From: WHSW01 sp963749365
GTDB taxonomy: Bacteria > Actinomycetota > Thermoleophilia > Solirubrobacterales > 70-9
DNA length: 64,000 nucleotides
Direction: 5' to 3'
NCBI GenBank assembly: GCA_963749365.1
Contig: CAVVME010000006.1
Coordinates: 62,001-126,000 of the forward strand
Under the pieces are notes generated by a model, which saw nothing but the letters and a program-made list of their open reading frames with translations, was not told the origin of the DNA and made no database searches. Positions 15,030 through 21,807 of this stretch are shown here, piece by piece. The position numbers and the translations under genes were made by a program. Positions within the stretch are counted from its first letter, which is position 1. Each line of letters opens with the position of its first letter.

Positions 15030-15120
15030 CGCTTCCCATGCAAAGCGCAGCCTCGCCGCGGCGGCAACAGCGATCAGCGCTGGACTAATGGGCCTGCCCG
15101 GGAAGCGGCGCTAGGGCATA
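15030..15120 (-). repeat. Dispersed island repeat, copy E (minus orientation)
   Basis: On the minus strand: TATGCCCTAGCGCCGCTTCC, then CGCTGATCGCTGTTGCCGCC and CTGCGCTTTGCATGGGAAGC. It matches copy D block for block. It lies 3' of the RidA gene, in the same orientation as that gene. Confidence 0.75.
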
Positions 15121-15145
15121 GACGCTGCTCTCACGATCTCGACGT

Positions 15146-15550
15146 CTAGCCGATATCAGGCCCGCTGGCCACAGCCTCGATCTCGACGAGTTGCCCGGGC
15201 CAGCCGAGGACGGTCACACCGAGCAGTGTGCTTGGCGGTCCACGCTTGCCGAACACTTCCTCCACCACCCGCCACGCCAGCGCAAGGTCGGCGTCGTCGG
15301 TAGTTGCGACGTAGACGGTCGTCTTGACGACGTCGTCTGGCCCGCAGCCAGCGGCGTCGAGAGCGACAAGGAGGTTGTCGAGTGCCTGGCGAGTCTGGCC
15401 CGCGATGTCGCCTTGGCTGACGACCTCTCCGTTGTCATCAAGAGGGCAGGCTCCGGCCGTAAAGACCGAGCGGCTCGCGGGGGCGCTCGCGGCGTAGGCA
15501 TACGGAACGCCGGCGTAGAGCGCCGAGGTCTCGATCAGGTCTCGGGGCAC
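15146..15550 (-). CDS. RidA (YjgF/YER057c/UK114) family protein
   Basis: 134 aa. RSVFTAGACPLDDNGEVVSQ, DIAGQTRQALDNLLVALDAA, VVKTTVYVATTDDADLALAW, then GPPSTLLGVTVLGWPGQLVE and IEAVA. RidA trimers hydrolyse reactive enamines/imines from PLP enzymes. The catalytic Arg of true RidA (before xTLLxVxxL) is here replaced by PPSTLLGV, so it is likely an Rid1-7 subfamily member with another activity. Single gene followed by repeat copy E. Confidence 0.85.
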   Translation of the reverse strand: MPRDLIETSALYAGVPYAYAASAPASRSVFTAGACPLDDNGEVVSQGDIAGQTRQALDNLLVALDAAGCGPDDVVKTTVYVATTDDADLALAWRVVEEVFGKRGPPSTLLGVTVLGWPGQLVEIEAVASGPDIG

Positions 15551-15604
15551 CAGCGCAGTGTGTCATCGACCCCTGGACCAAGAGCGATCCGGCGACCATT
15601 GGGC

Positions 15605-16003
15605 CTACTCCTGAAGCCCGGCGGCTTCGAGGGCTTCGTCGCGTGTGGCCCGGTAGGCGTACTGGGTGATGCAGCCGTCGCGAACTCTCATCGCCTCCCA
15701 ACGCTCCCCGTGGATTTTGGCGCCACTCCCCCGACCACGCGCCGCGACGTTCACTCGGAGAACGACGCCATCCTCGGACAGGTCCGTCGCCTCAATGATT
15801 TCGTAGCGGATCGCCGACCAAAGCTCCTTCTCGACACGGCGGAGAAAGCTAACCACCGCGTCGCGGCCGTGAATCACATCCGAGTCGATGAGGCTCGCGT
15901 CGTACTCGATCTTCGCGTCCATCAGGGCGGCGAACGTATCCCAATCGCGGTCGTTGAATGCGTCGCTCCATCGTCGGACTGTCTCCACGTTCTCCTGCGA
16001 CAT
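15605..16003 (-). CDS. SnoaL-like protein (MSQENVE type), copy 1 of a tandem pair
   Basis: 132 aa. MSQENVETVRRWSDAFNDRD, then FAALMDAKIEYDASL, VIHGRDAVVSFLRRVEKELW, and the closing EALEAAGLQE. The MSQENVE start and LEAAG end define a paralogous NTF2-fold group expanded in this island. It lies 3 nt downstream of a second copy, same strand, so the pair is probably one transcript. No catalytic role is known. Confidence 0.8.
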   Translation of the reverse strand: MSQENVETVRRWSDAFNDRDWDTFAALMDAKIEYDASLIDSDVIHGRDAVVSFLRRVEKELWSAIRYEIIEATDLSEDGVVLRVNVAARGRGSGAKIHGERWEAMRVRDGCITQYAYRATRDEALEAAGLQE

Positions 16004-16006
16004 CGC

Positions 16007-16399
16007 CTACTCCGCCAACCCGGCGGCTTCGAGGGCCGACTCGCTCGAGCCGTAGACATCGAGACGAATCGCCAACCCGTCCCGGATCGTCCACACCTGG
16101 CCCTCGTGGCGATCGAGCACCACGCCGCTGCCTTTTCCCTGAACCTTCATCCGATAGATAGCCACCACGCGGTCGTCAGCGTCGATGAATCGCTCGGGCT
16201 CGACGCTCCACATCTCCCAGGCCGCGTCCCAATCGCGCATCCAGCGTGCAAAGCCCTCGCGCCCCCGGTACTCGCTCTGGTCAGGGGCGTCGTGGTCACG
16301 GACCTCAACCTCCGGATCGAGCAGGTGCAAGGGTGCTTCGCCGGTCTGCATCACGTGCGCGAAGCCTCGCTGTATCAGCTCGACGTTCTCCTGCGACAT
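16007..16399 (-). CDS. SnoaL-like protein (MSQENVE type), copy 2 of a tandem pair
   Basis: 130 aa. MSQENVELIQRGFAHVMQTG, LLDPEVEVRDHDAPDQSEYR, GREGFARWMRDWDAAWEMW, ending SALEAAGLAE. The first ~20 bases of the coding sequence and ~20 bases upstream are repeated almost exactly at 16923-16963 before a broken paralogue, so this promoter/5' segment was duplicated. Upstream (16400-16630) there is no gene; 16470-16495 is unusually AT-rich for this DNA. Confidence 0.8.
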   Translation of the reverse strand: MSQENVELIQRGFAHVMQTGEAPLHLLDPEVEVRDHDAPDQSEYRGREGFARWMRDWDAAWEMWSVEPERFIDADDRVVAIYRMKVQGKGSGVVLDRHEGQVWTIRDGLAIRLDVYGSSESALEAAGLAE

Positions 16400-16420
16400 C
16401 GCCCGCGCAGTATCGCGCGC
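16380..16420 (-). repeat. Duplicated SnoaL 5' segment, copy 1
   Basis: GACGTTCTCCTGCGACATCG followed by CCCGCGCAGTATCGCGCG (plus-strand reading) covers the first codons and upstream region of the SnoaL gene. It recurs at 16923-16963 with two or three differences. Confidence 0.7.
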
Positions 16421-16630
16421 CGGGGGGAAGGTCGCAGACGCGGAATCGCTTGCTCCGCTGACCTAGCTGCGAAAAAAGAGCTATTTATTACTCAGACTCA
16501 AGCTTCGACGCGAGGGAGCGATGCCGCGCGATTCGCGCCGAGGGGCCGGGCGTAGGGGCGCGGTGGCTGGCATTCGTTCCCAGCCGCGTCCGCCCGGTGC
16601 CTGCCGGTGTTGTCGACAAGGCCCCGGGAT

Positions 16631-16813
16631 TCAGCTGTTCGGATATGGGTCTTGGGCGCTGTCGCCGCCGCTGACCGTCTCAAACGTGGTCCCGTTGCAA
16701 TTCGGGCACGGGGGCATGGACTTCTCAGACTGCATGGTCAACTCTTGGCCACAGTTCGTGCACTTGTACGTGCCCGCCGATACGTCGCTTCCGGTTGGGA
16801 CTGGCTCTGCCAT
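16631..16813 (-). CDS. Zinc-ribbon protein
   Basis: 60 aa. KCTNCGQELTMQSEKSMPPC then PNCNGTTFETV: two CxxC knuckles 18 residues apart form a zinc ribbon of the rubredoxin-like type, close to the small actinobacterial zinc ribbon-containing proteins. No fused domain. Possible roles are nucleic acid or protein contacts; none can be assigned. The ATG is followed by AEPVPTGSDVSAGTYKC, which matches members I remember. Confidence 0.75.
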   Translation of the reverse strand: MAEPVPTGSDVSAGTYKCTNCGQELTMQSEKSMPPCPNCNGTTFETVSGGDSAQDPYPNS

Positions 16814-16859
16814 CGAGACCTCCTGCGTTCGTTCGGACCCCCCCTACCCGGCAGGTCCC

Positions 16860-16963
16860 CGACAAAACTCGCGCGTTGCCGACGTCGACGCTCTGGAAGG
16901 CGGCGAACAGCCTGTGCACGATCTCGACGTTCTCCTGCGGCATCGCCCGCGCAGTATCCCGCG
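16860..16963 (-). pseudogene. Truncated SnoaL-like gene start
   Basis: From an ATG at 16943 the sequence reads MPQENVEIVHRLFAAFQSVD, clearly the N-terminus of the MSQENVE paralogue group, then leaves the family after ~28 codons. The upstream bases 16944-16963 copy those before the intact gene at 16399. It is a 3'-deleted copy. Confidence 0.7.
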
Positions 16964-17099
16964 CGAAGGGGGCGAGGAGAAAGATGGCGGCTGGGTGCGT
17001 ACGCCGACCAAGGCCAGGGTGACGATCGCAGCGATGCTCGAGAGGCTGTTCGCATCTCGTCCAAAGCGCAACCTTCTGGCAGGGGCTTCCTGCTCGAAG

Positions 17100-17621
17100 T
17101 TACGCCGAGGTTTGGGCGGCTGGGCGGCTCGAAGCCTCTCGCCGTCCCGCCTGAACGAGCATCCAGCCGACCGCGACTAGAGCAGCGCCGAACACCAGGA
17201 ATCCGATGTCCCAGCCAACCGGCGCGCCGAGGTCATCACGGACGTGGTGAAGACCCAAAATGTGGTGATCGATGATGCCTTCGACGAGATTGAAGGCGCC
17301 CCAGCCGACCAAGAGACCGCCGAAGTGAGCGCGCCAGGGAGGGGCGAGTTCACCCCGCTGCCAGGCTCGCGTGGCAGCGATCGTACCCGCCAGGACTGCG
17401 ATCCAAGTGGCCACGTGAAAGAACCCGTCCGCGAGGGTGTTGTCCTCCAGACCACCGACGGTGCCAGCCGGACAACACCCTTCGTTCGTGAGCAGGTGGT
17501 GCCACTGGAAGACCTGGTGAAAGAGGATGCCGTCGACGAATCCGCCGAAGCCGATGCCCATGAGGAGGGCCGGGAGGAGCGGTGGACGGACCCGGTCGGG
17601 CATTGGCCAGCTACTGCCCAA
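17100..17621 (-). CDS. DUF2243 membrane protein
   Basis: 173 aa, four hydrophobic helices. The conserved start LPALLMGIGFGGFVDGILFH, with QVFQWHHLLTNEGCCP, and GAFNLVEGIIDHHILGLHHV are hallmarks of DUF2243. Many His residues on one face (FH, QWHH, DHH, LHH) suggest metal or haem binding, but no function is established. The start could be at 17621 or 17603; no ribosome site stands out. It overlaps antisense with the N-terminal part of the LuxR-type frame. Confidence 0.85.
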   Translation of the reverse strand: MGSSWPMPDRVRPPLLPALLMGIGFGGFVDGILFHQVFQWHHLLTNEGCCPAGTVGGLEDNTLADGFFHVATWIAVLAGTIAATRAWQRGELAPPWRAHFGGLLVGWGAFNLVEGIIDHHILGLHHVRDDLGAPVGWDIGFLVFGAALVAVGWMLVQAGRREASSRPAAQTSA

Positions 17622-18026
17622 TGCCGAGGAGGCCCAAACGCTTCCCCGCCCTCCTCGAGCGAATCCGGAGAAGTTGTCTCTCTAGCCGACTCCTCGATTA
17701 CGGATTGCGCGTCCCAGGGCACGCACCTCTCGGTCGTCCCGAGACCCGGCCGCGAGGACCCGGTTCTCGATCATGAGACGGAGCACCCCCGCCCCGCGAG
17801 ACGGACACGACTGAGCGTGCGCGAGCGCCAGGTCTTCTCGATGCTTGCCCTCGGCGCCACAGGTCTCGAGGTCGCCGAAGCCCTCTATCTGTCGCCGGAG
17901 ACGGTCCGGTCGCATACGCGCACCGCCCGCCGGAAGCTCGGTGCGAGGACCCGGTCGCAAGCCCTGGCACTGGCGATCAAGAGCGGTCAAATCGACGTAA
18001 GAGACCCTTCTGGCGGAGCGCGATAA
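17517..18026 (+). CDS. LuxR-type helix-turn-helix regulator, N-terminus uncertain
   Basis: The C-terminal ~75 residues are a full GerE/LuxR DNA-binding domain: RLSVRERQVFSMLALGATGL, EVAEALYLSPETVRSHTRTA, RRKLGARTRSQALALAIKSG. The nearest usable upstream start is a GTG at 17517; residues between it and the HTH show no receiver or PAS domain and overlap the DUF2243 gene antisense. It may be a short stand-alone HTH protein with a rare start, or the 3' end of a truncated regulator. Confidence 0.65.
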   Translation: MKEDAVDESAEADAHEEGREERWTDPVGHWPATAQCRGGPNASPPSSSESGEVVSLADSSITDCASQGTHLSVVPRPGREDPVLDHETEHPRPARRTRLSVRERQVFSMLALGATGLEVAEALYLSPETVRSHTRTARRKLGARTRSQALALAIKSGQIDVRDPSGGAR

Positions 18027-18163
18027 CGACGTGCCGAGGGGCCAGTCGGTATCGCTCTAGTGCTCCGCTGCCGGCGCGCAGTTCGGCCGGTGTCACTCTC
18101 CCCGCGCACGGAGCATTCCCGGTCGACTGACCCGGGCCCCGTGAGATCGTCGACGGCTAGGGG

Positions 18164-18733
18164 CTATTGCTTGCTGGCTTTTTTGCGACGACGTGCGGGC
18201 TTGCGGCGCTCCGACGCTGGCACCTCGGCTTGGACAACCTCTTTGGTCAGGATCGGAATCTGCTTCTCCAGGAATGACGCCATCCGCTCCTCCTCGCGGC
18301 GGATTCCCTTAGCCATCTTCGCGGTCTCGTCGTCGCCCAACTGGGCGGCGAGCGTCTCGATCGCAAGATAGGTGGCGATCTCCTCGTGCTCCTCGGAGTA
18401 CTCGGTCTTGGCATTCTTGAGCTGCTTCTCGGCCCCGCCACTGCCCCGCGCGGCATGGAGTGGGCCCTTGGCCGTGGCCACGCCACGGCTGAGCAGTTCG
18501 TTGGCCTTACCGGTGAGCCCGGCGCCACCGAGTTTCTTCAGCCGGCGCTCGACCTGCTTGCCGTGCCGCTTGGTTTCCTTCAGGTGGTCCTGCAGCCGCT
18601 TCTTATAGACCGGACGCGTGGCCATGCCGATGTGCGCGGTCAGCGAAGTTTCCAGCTCCTTCTCCTTGCCGTAGGCCTCGGTCAGGTACTGAACGAGCTT
18701 CGCCTTGCCCGCTGCGCCGTTGTCGTCCGCCAT
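18164..18733 (-). CDS. DUF892 (YciE/YciF-like ferritin-fold) protein
   Basis: 189 aa. LVQYLTEAYGKEKELETSLT, THIGMAT-type helix, LQDHLKETKRHGKQVERRLK, TEYSEEHEEIATYLAIETLA and ARQLGDDET-like IRREEERMASFLEKQIP. The Glu/His pattern (E..H helices) fits the four-helix DUF892 family linked to stress responses. The C-terminal tail (ERRKPARRRKKASKQ) is strongly basic and may bind DNA. Single gene. Confidence 0.85.
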   Translation of the reverse strand: MADDNGAAGKAKLVQYLTEAYGKEKELETSLTAHIGMATRPVYKKRLQDHLKETKRHGKQVERRLKKLGGAGLTGKANELLSRGVATAKGPLHAARGSGGAEKQLKNAKTEYSEEHEEIATYLAIETLAAQLGDDETAKMAKGIRREEERMASFLEKQIPILTKEVVQAEVPASERRKPARRRKKASKQ

Positions 18734-18739
18734 CAGGGT

Positions 18740-19107
18740 GTCTCCAATCGTTGCTTGACCCGGTCCCGGAGGCAGTACCCGCTCTTGGTCGCGGCAACCG
18801 GCCCGCTTGAAGTCGACAAGCGACGCCGCTAGAAGCGCACGCTTGGTTCTGGCGCCTTAACCGCCATGGCGCCTTCGGGCGGGGTCGCTACTCGGAGGCG
18901 GACTATCTTCGCCGGCCAGCCGCGGACTTGCCCGGCTCGGACGCTGCGTTTAACCACCCCTTACTTATCGATCCCTCTCGTTTTTTTTTGGCTTGCCACT
19001 CGGCGGTGTGCGGAGCAAGGCACTCCGCGTCTCCGACCTTCCCCCGTCGCGCCCATGGCCCTCTCCAGCGGCGCGGTGCTGATCGTCGTCTTTGCGATCC
19101 TGGGCCG
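18740..19107. other. Intergenic, no gene seen
   Basis: I find no supported gene, tRNA or hairpin here. The only notable element is a run of nine T at about 18980-18989 within an AT-richer patch (TTACTTATCG), unusual for this GC content but without an adjacent stem-loop. Confidence 0.5.
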
Positions 19108-19482
19108 ATGCGTCTGCTGGTCGACGGGATGAACGTGATCGGGAGCCGGCCGGACGGCTGGTGGCGCGACCGTGACCGGGCGATGGCCCGTCTAGTCGAT
19201 CGGCTCGAGCGCTGGTCGGCCGCCAGCGGCGACGACGTCACCGTCGTCTTCGAGCGCAGGCCCCGACCGCCAATCGCCTCGCCGGTAATCGAGATCGCGC
19301 ACGCGCCGGCGCCTGGACTCAACGCCGCCGACGACGAGATCGTCCGCCGCGTGCGGGCCGATCCGGACCCGCGCTCGATCCGGGTCGTCACCTCTGACCA
19401 CGTGCTCACCGACCTCGTCCACGGCCTGGGTGCAACGGTCGAACCTGCGGCGGGGTTCCGCGACCGAATCGAAGCCGCTTAG
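19108..19482 (+). CDS. NYN-domain (YacP-like) putative RNase
   Basis: 124 aa. MRLLVDGMNVIGSRPDGWWR, then VTVVFERRPRP, APGLNAADDEIVRRVRADPD, SIRVVTSDHVLTDLVHGLGA and FRDRIEAA. The acidic residues DGxN, ADDxI and TSDH are the metal-binding set of PIN-like NYN nucleases (YacP/Rae1 group), which act on RNA, in some species at the ribosome. The ATG at 19108 gives the usual N-terminus. Single gene. Confidence 0.82.
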   Translation: MRLLVDGMNVIGSRPDGWWRDRDRAMARLVDRLERWSAASGDDVTVVFERRPRPPIASPVIEIAHAPAPGLNAADDEIVRRVRADPDPRSIRVVTSDHVLTDLVHGLGATVEPAAGFRDRIEAA

Positions 19483-19646
19483 CGAAGGTCAGTTCGGACA
19501 GGCTCGGCGTCGGCCTTCCACCACGCAGATGTGGCGTTCGAGCTTCGGCTAGCCCCGCGTCGTCCTTGCCGGAGCGAGTTGGTCCTGCGGCCGAGACGCC
19601 TCCTGTCACGCGGACGCAGAAGTGTCGCTTTGCATGGAAAGCGGAA
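19483..19646 (+). repeat. Region with island-repeat palindrome
   Basis: Ends with CGCTTTGCATGGAAAGCG (19626-19643), a perfect 6-bp inverted repeat around GCATGG and the best copy of the palindrome found in repeats A, D and E. The rest (TTAGCGAAGG, GCCCCGCGTCGTCC) is only weakly like them. Again it follows a small plus-strand gene. Confidence 0.5.
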
Positions 19647-19693
19647 CCCCTGGTTGCCTGCCGCCTGAAAGAGCTGCTCGTCCGGTCGGTTTC

Positions 19694-19960
19694 CTAGGCC
19701 CCCTTGCGTAACAGGTTCAGCGTCTCCCGTTCGGGCACGCCCTCGTCGAGCTCCTTCTGACGCTCGATCTCAGCGTCGAGCTCGGCGCCGAAGAGAAGCG
19801 CCACGTTGGTGAGCCACAACCATCCGACGAGGACGATCGCCCCGGCGAACGCCCCGAAGAGCGCGCCGACGTTGGCGACCTGCGAGATGTAGAGCGAGAA
19901 GCCGGCCGAGGCGACGAACCAGACGAGCACTCCGGCGAGCGCCCCGGGGCGTCCCGTCAT
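19694..19960 (-). pseudogene. C-terminal fragment of a YihY/BrkB-family membrane protein
   Basis: 88 residues: LAGVLVWFVASAGFSLYISQ, VANVGALFGAFAGAIVLVGW, LWLTNVALLFGAELDAEIER. This is the conserved last third of YihY/virulence-factor-BrkB proteins (normally ~280-320 aa, six helices). The first four helices are absent; upstream (19961-20257) the sequence is unrelated. The ATG at 19960 is probably fortuitous. Confidence 0.8.
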
Positions 19961-20257
19961 GTGACCCTCAGCGGCTGAGCCAGGGCGGGTGCGGAACTCG
20001 CTGCGCTACCTGCTTCAGGCCGAGCCGCCCTACTACGGCGTCGCGGCGGGCGGGATCTTCCTGCCCTGCTCCTCGACCTCCGCGTCCTCGTCGGCGTCCT
20101 TGCCCTTCTCCTTGTCACCCCAGACGGGGATCGGGCTGAGATCTTCCCGGTCGAGATCAATCTCTCACACCGGCGCGGGGCTCGCGGGCTGCGTCACTGG
20201 CACCAACTGGCGCACCACCGGCGCACTGCGATTGGGCACCGCTTGGATAAGCCGTTT
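19961..20257 (-). other. Intergenic remnant upstream of the YihY fragment
   Basis: A ~43-codon minus-strand frame (stop near 20028) reads EIDLDREDLSPIPVWGDKEK and ends RKIPPAATP, with a TGA directly before it and no start. It looks like the acidic C-terminal tail of a lost protein; I cannot name it. No promoter or terminator is apparent. Confidence 0.3.
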
Positions 20258-20884
20258 CTAGATGATGTAGACGGTGGTGAAGACGATGATCCACATGACG
20301 TCGACGAAGTGCCAGTAGATCCCCGGTATCTCGACCCCGAGATGGTCCTTGGCCTCGGGTCCGAAATGGCCGCGCCAGGCGCGGACGTTGGCGAAGGTGA
20401 GTAGCAGCAGGCCGACGAAGACGTGGGCGCCGTGGAGGCCCGTCAGCCCGTAGAAGATCGAGCCGAAGGCGCCGTCGCGGGCGCTGAAGCCGATGTGGAT
20501 GTACTCGTTGATCTGGATGAAGAGGAAGGTCGCGCCGAGCAGCCAGGTCGTCATCAGGCCCATCCGCATCCCGAGGCGGTTGCCCTTGCGCGCTCCCTCC
20601 AGCCCCCAGTGCATGGTCAGGCTCGAGGAGACGAGGATCGCCGTGTTGACGCCGGCGATCGCCACCGGGAGCTCGAACCCCTCCGGTGGCCAGGGACCGT
20701 CGTTGGAGACCACGCGGAGGAAGAAGTAGGAGGCGAAGAACGCCCCGAAGAGCATGATCTCCGAGACGATGAAGATCAGGATGCCGAGCGTCTGGCGGTC
20801 GATCCGCGAGCTCTGGTGGGCCTCGGGGGGCCCGTGGTGCTCGTGCGGCTCGGGCTGGCCGACGGCGACCGAGGCGGACTCCAT
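20258..20884 (-). CDS. ctaE: Cytochrome c oxidase subunit III
   Basis: 208 aa, five predicted helices (the short form common in Actinobacteria). GILIFIVSEIMLFGAFFASY, AILVSSSLTMHWGLEGARKG, ATFLFIQINEYIHIGFSARD, FYGLTGLHGAHVFVGLLLLT, IPGIYWHFVDVMWIIVFTTV. The last two carry the conserved HxxHVxxG and WHFVDxxW motifs. It stabilises the subunit I core in the membrane. Its ATG overlaps the stop of the preceding Usp-like gene (TGATG), so translation is coupled. Last gene of the ctaC-ctaD-usp-ctaE operon. Confidence 0.95.
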   Translation of the reverse strand: MESASVAVGQPEPHEHHGPPEAHQSSRIDRQTLGILIFIVSEIMLFGAFFASYFFLRVVSNDGPWPPEGFELPVAIAGVNTAILVSSSLTMHWGLEGARKGNRLGMRMGLMTTWLLGATFLFIQINEYIHIGFSARDGAFGSIFYGLTGLHGAHVFVGLLLLTFANVRAWRGHFGPEAKDHLGVEIPGIYWHFVDVMWIIVFTTVYII

Positions 20885-21807
20885 CAGGCCTCCACCCCCG
20901 CCGGCTCGCCGCTCGGGGACGGCCGCTCGCCGCTCGCGCGCGTCTCGACGTGCTCGACCGGCTTGTCGGTGATCGCCTCGACCCGCTCGATCAGCCCCTC
21001 CTCGAGCCACTTCGACTGCTGGCCGGCGAGGGTCGAGACGAGGATGTCGTCGATCCGGTAGTGCTCGATCGCGTTCTGGATCGCCGCGAACGGCTCCGGG
21101 CTCATCGGCTGGCCGGTGGCGTCGATCTCCGAGCGATAGAGCTCCGCGAGCGTGCTCGCGAGCCGCGTGCAGACATCCTCGCGGCTGAGGTCGCCCGAGC
21201 GCGGGCAGATGATCGTGTAGCGGTGCGGCGTTTCGGCGGCCCGACCCTTGAGCCGGGCGACGAGGTCCGGGCTGGCGATCGTCTGCGTGCCGACGACCAG
21301 GGTGTGGGTGACGTCCCAGCGGACCGCGTCGTCGTCGACCCGGACCGGGATGTGGGTGACCGGCACCTCGAATCGCTGCTTCGCCCACTCGACCAGGTCG
21401 CGCCGCATGATCCCGAAGCGGGACTCGTACAGGCACGAGATCAGCACCTCGCCGGGCGCGAAGGCGCGCACCGAGTCGTCGAGCGCCAGCCAAGGCTCGG
21501 GGTCCATCACCGCTCCCGAGGCCTCGATCCCGAACGCGGCCAAGACCGACTGCGTTACCTCGACCCGGCTCTGGGAGGCGTCGCGGACCTCGTCGCGATC
21601 GACGATCTGACCGACGATCGGCTGGTTCTGCGGCGCCGCGACGGCGACCGCGTCGGCGCCGGCGTCGACGCGCTCGCGCAGCGCCTCGAGCAGCCGCCGG
21701 CCGCCGGCGACCTCGTTGAGGAAGGCGAGCACGGTGCCGCCCTCGCTCCAATCGACGGTGGTATGCGGGTCGTCGACCGGGTAGCTGGCCAGCTCCGCCT
21801 CGGTCAC
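20884..21807 (-). CDS. Double Usp-like protein inside the oxidase operon
   Basis: 307 aa made of two similar halves. Half 1 (~20-165): GGTVLAFLNEVAGGRRLLEA, DAVAVAAPQNQP, VRAFAPGEVLISCLYES, VEWAKQRFEVPVTHIPV. Half 2 (~170-295): HTLVVGTQTIASPDLVARLK, YTIICPRSGDL, AIEHYRIDDILVSTLAGQQS, KWLEEGLIERVEAITDKPVEH. Each half matches the soluble domain of the gene at 5980-6639. The fold looks like universal stress protein; no ATP loop is obvious. A GTG start with GGAGGAG overlaps the ctaD stop by 4 nt, and its stop overlaps the ctaE start. An oxidase-linked role is inferred from position only. Confidence 0.75.
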   Translation of the reverse strand: MTEAELASYPVDDPHTTVDWSEGGTVLAFLNEVAGGRRLLEALRERVDAGADAVAVAAPQNQPIVGQIVDRDEVRDASQSRVEVTQSVLAAFGIEASGAVMDPEPWLALDDSVRAFAPGEVLISCLYESRFGIMRRDLVEWAKQRFEVPVTHIPVRVDDDAVRWDVTHTLVVGTQTIASPDLVARLKGRAAETPHRYTIICPRSGDLSREDVCTRLASTLAELYRSEIDATGQPMSPEPFAAIQNAIEHYRIDDILVSTLAGQQSKWLEEGLIERVEAITDKPVEHVETRASGERPSPSGEPAGVEA

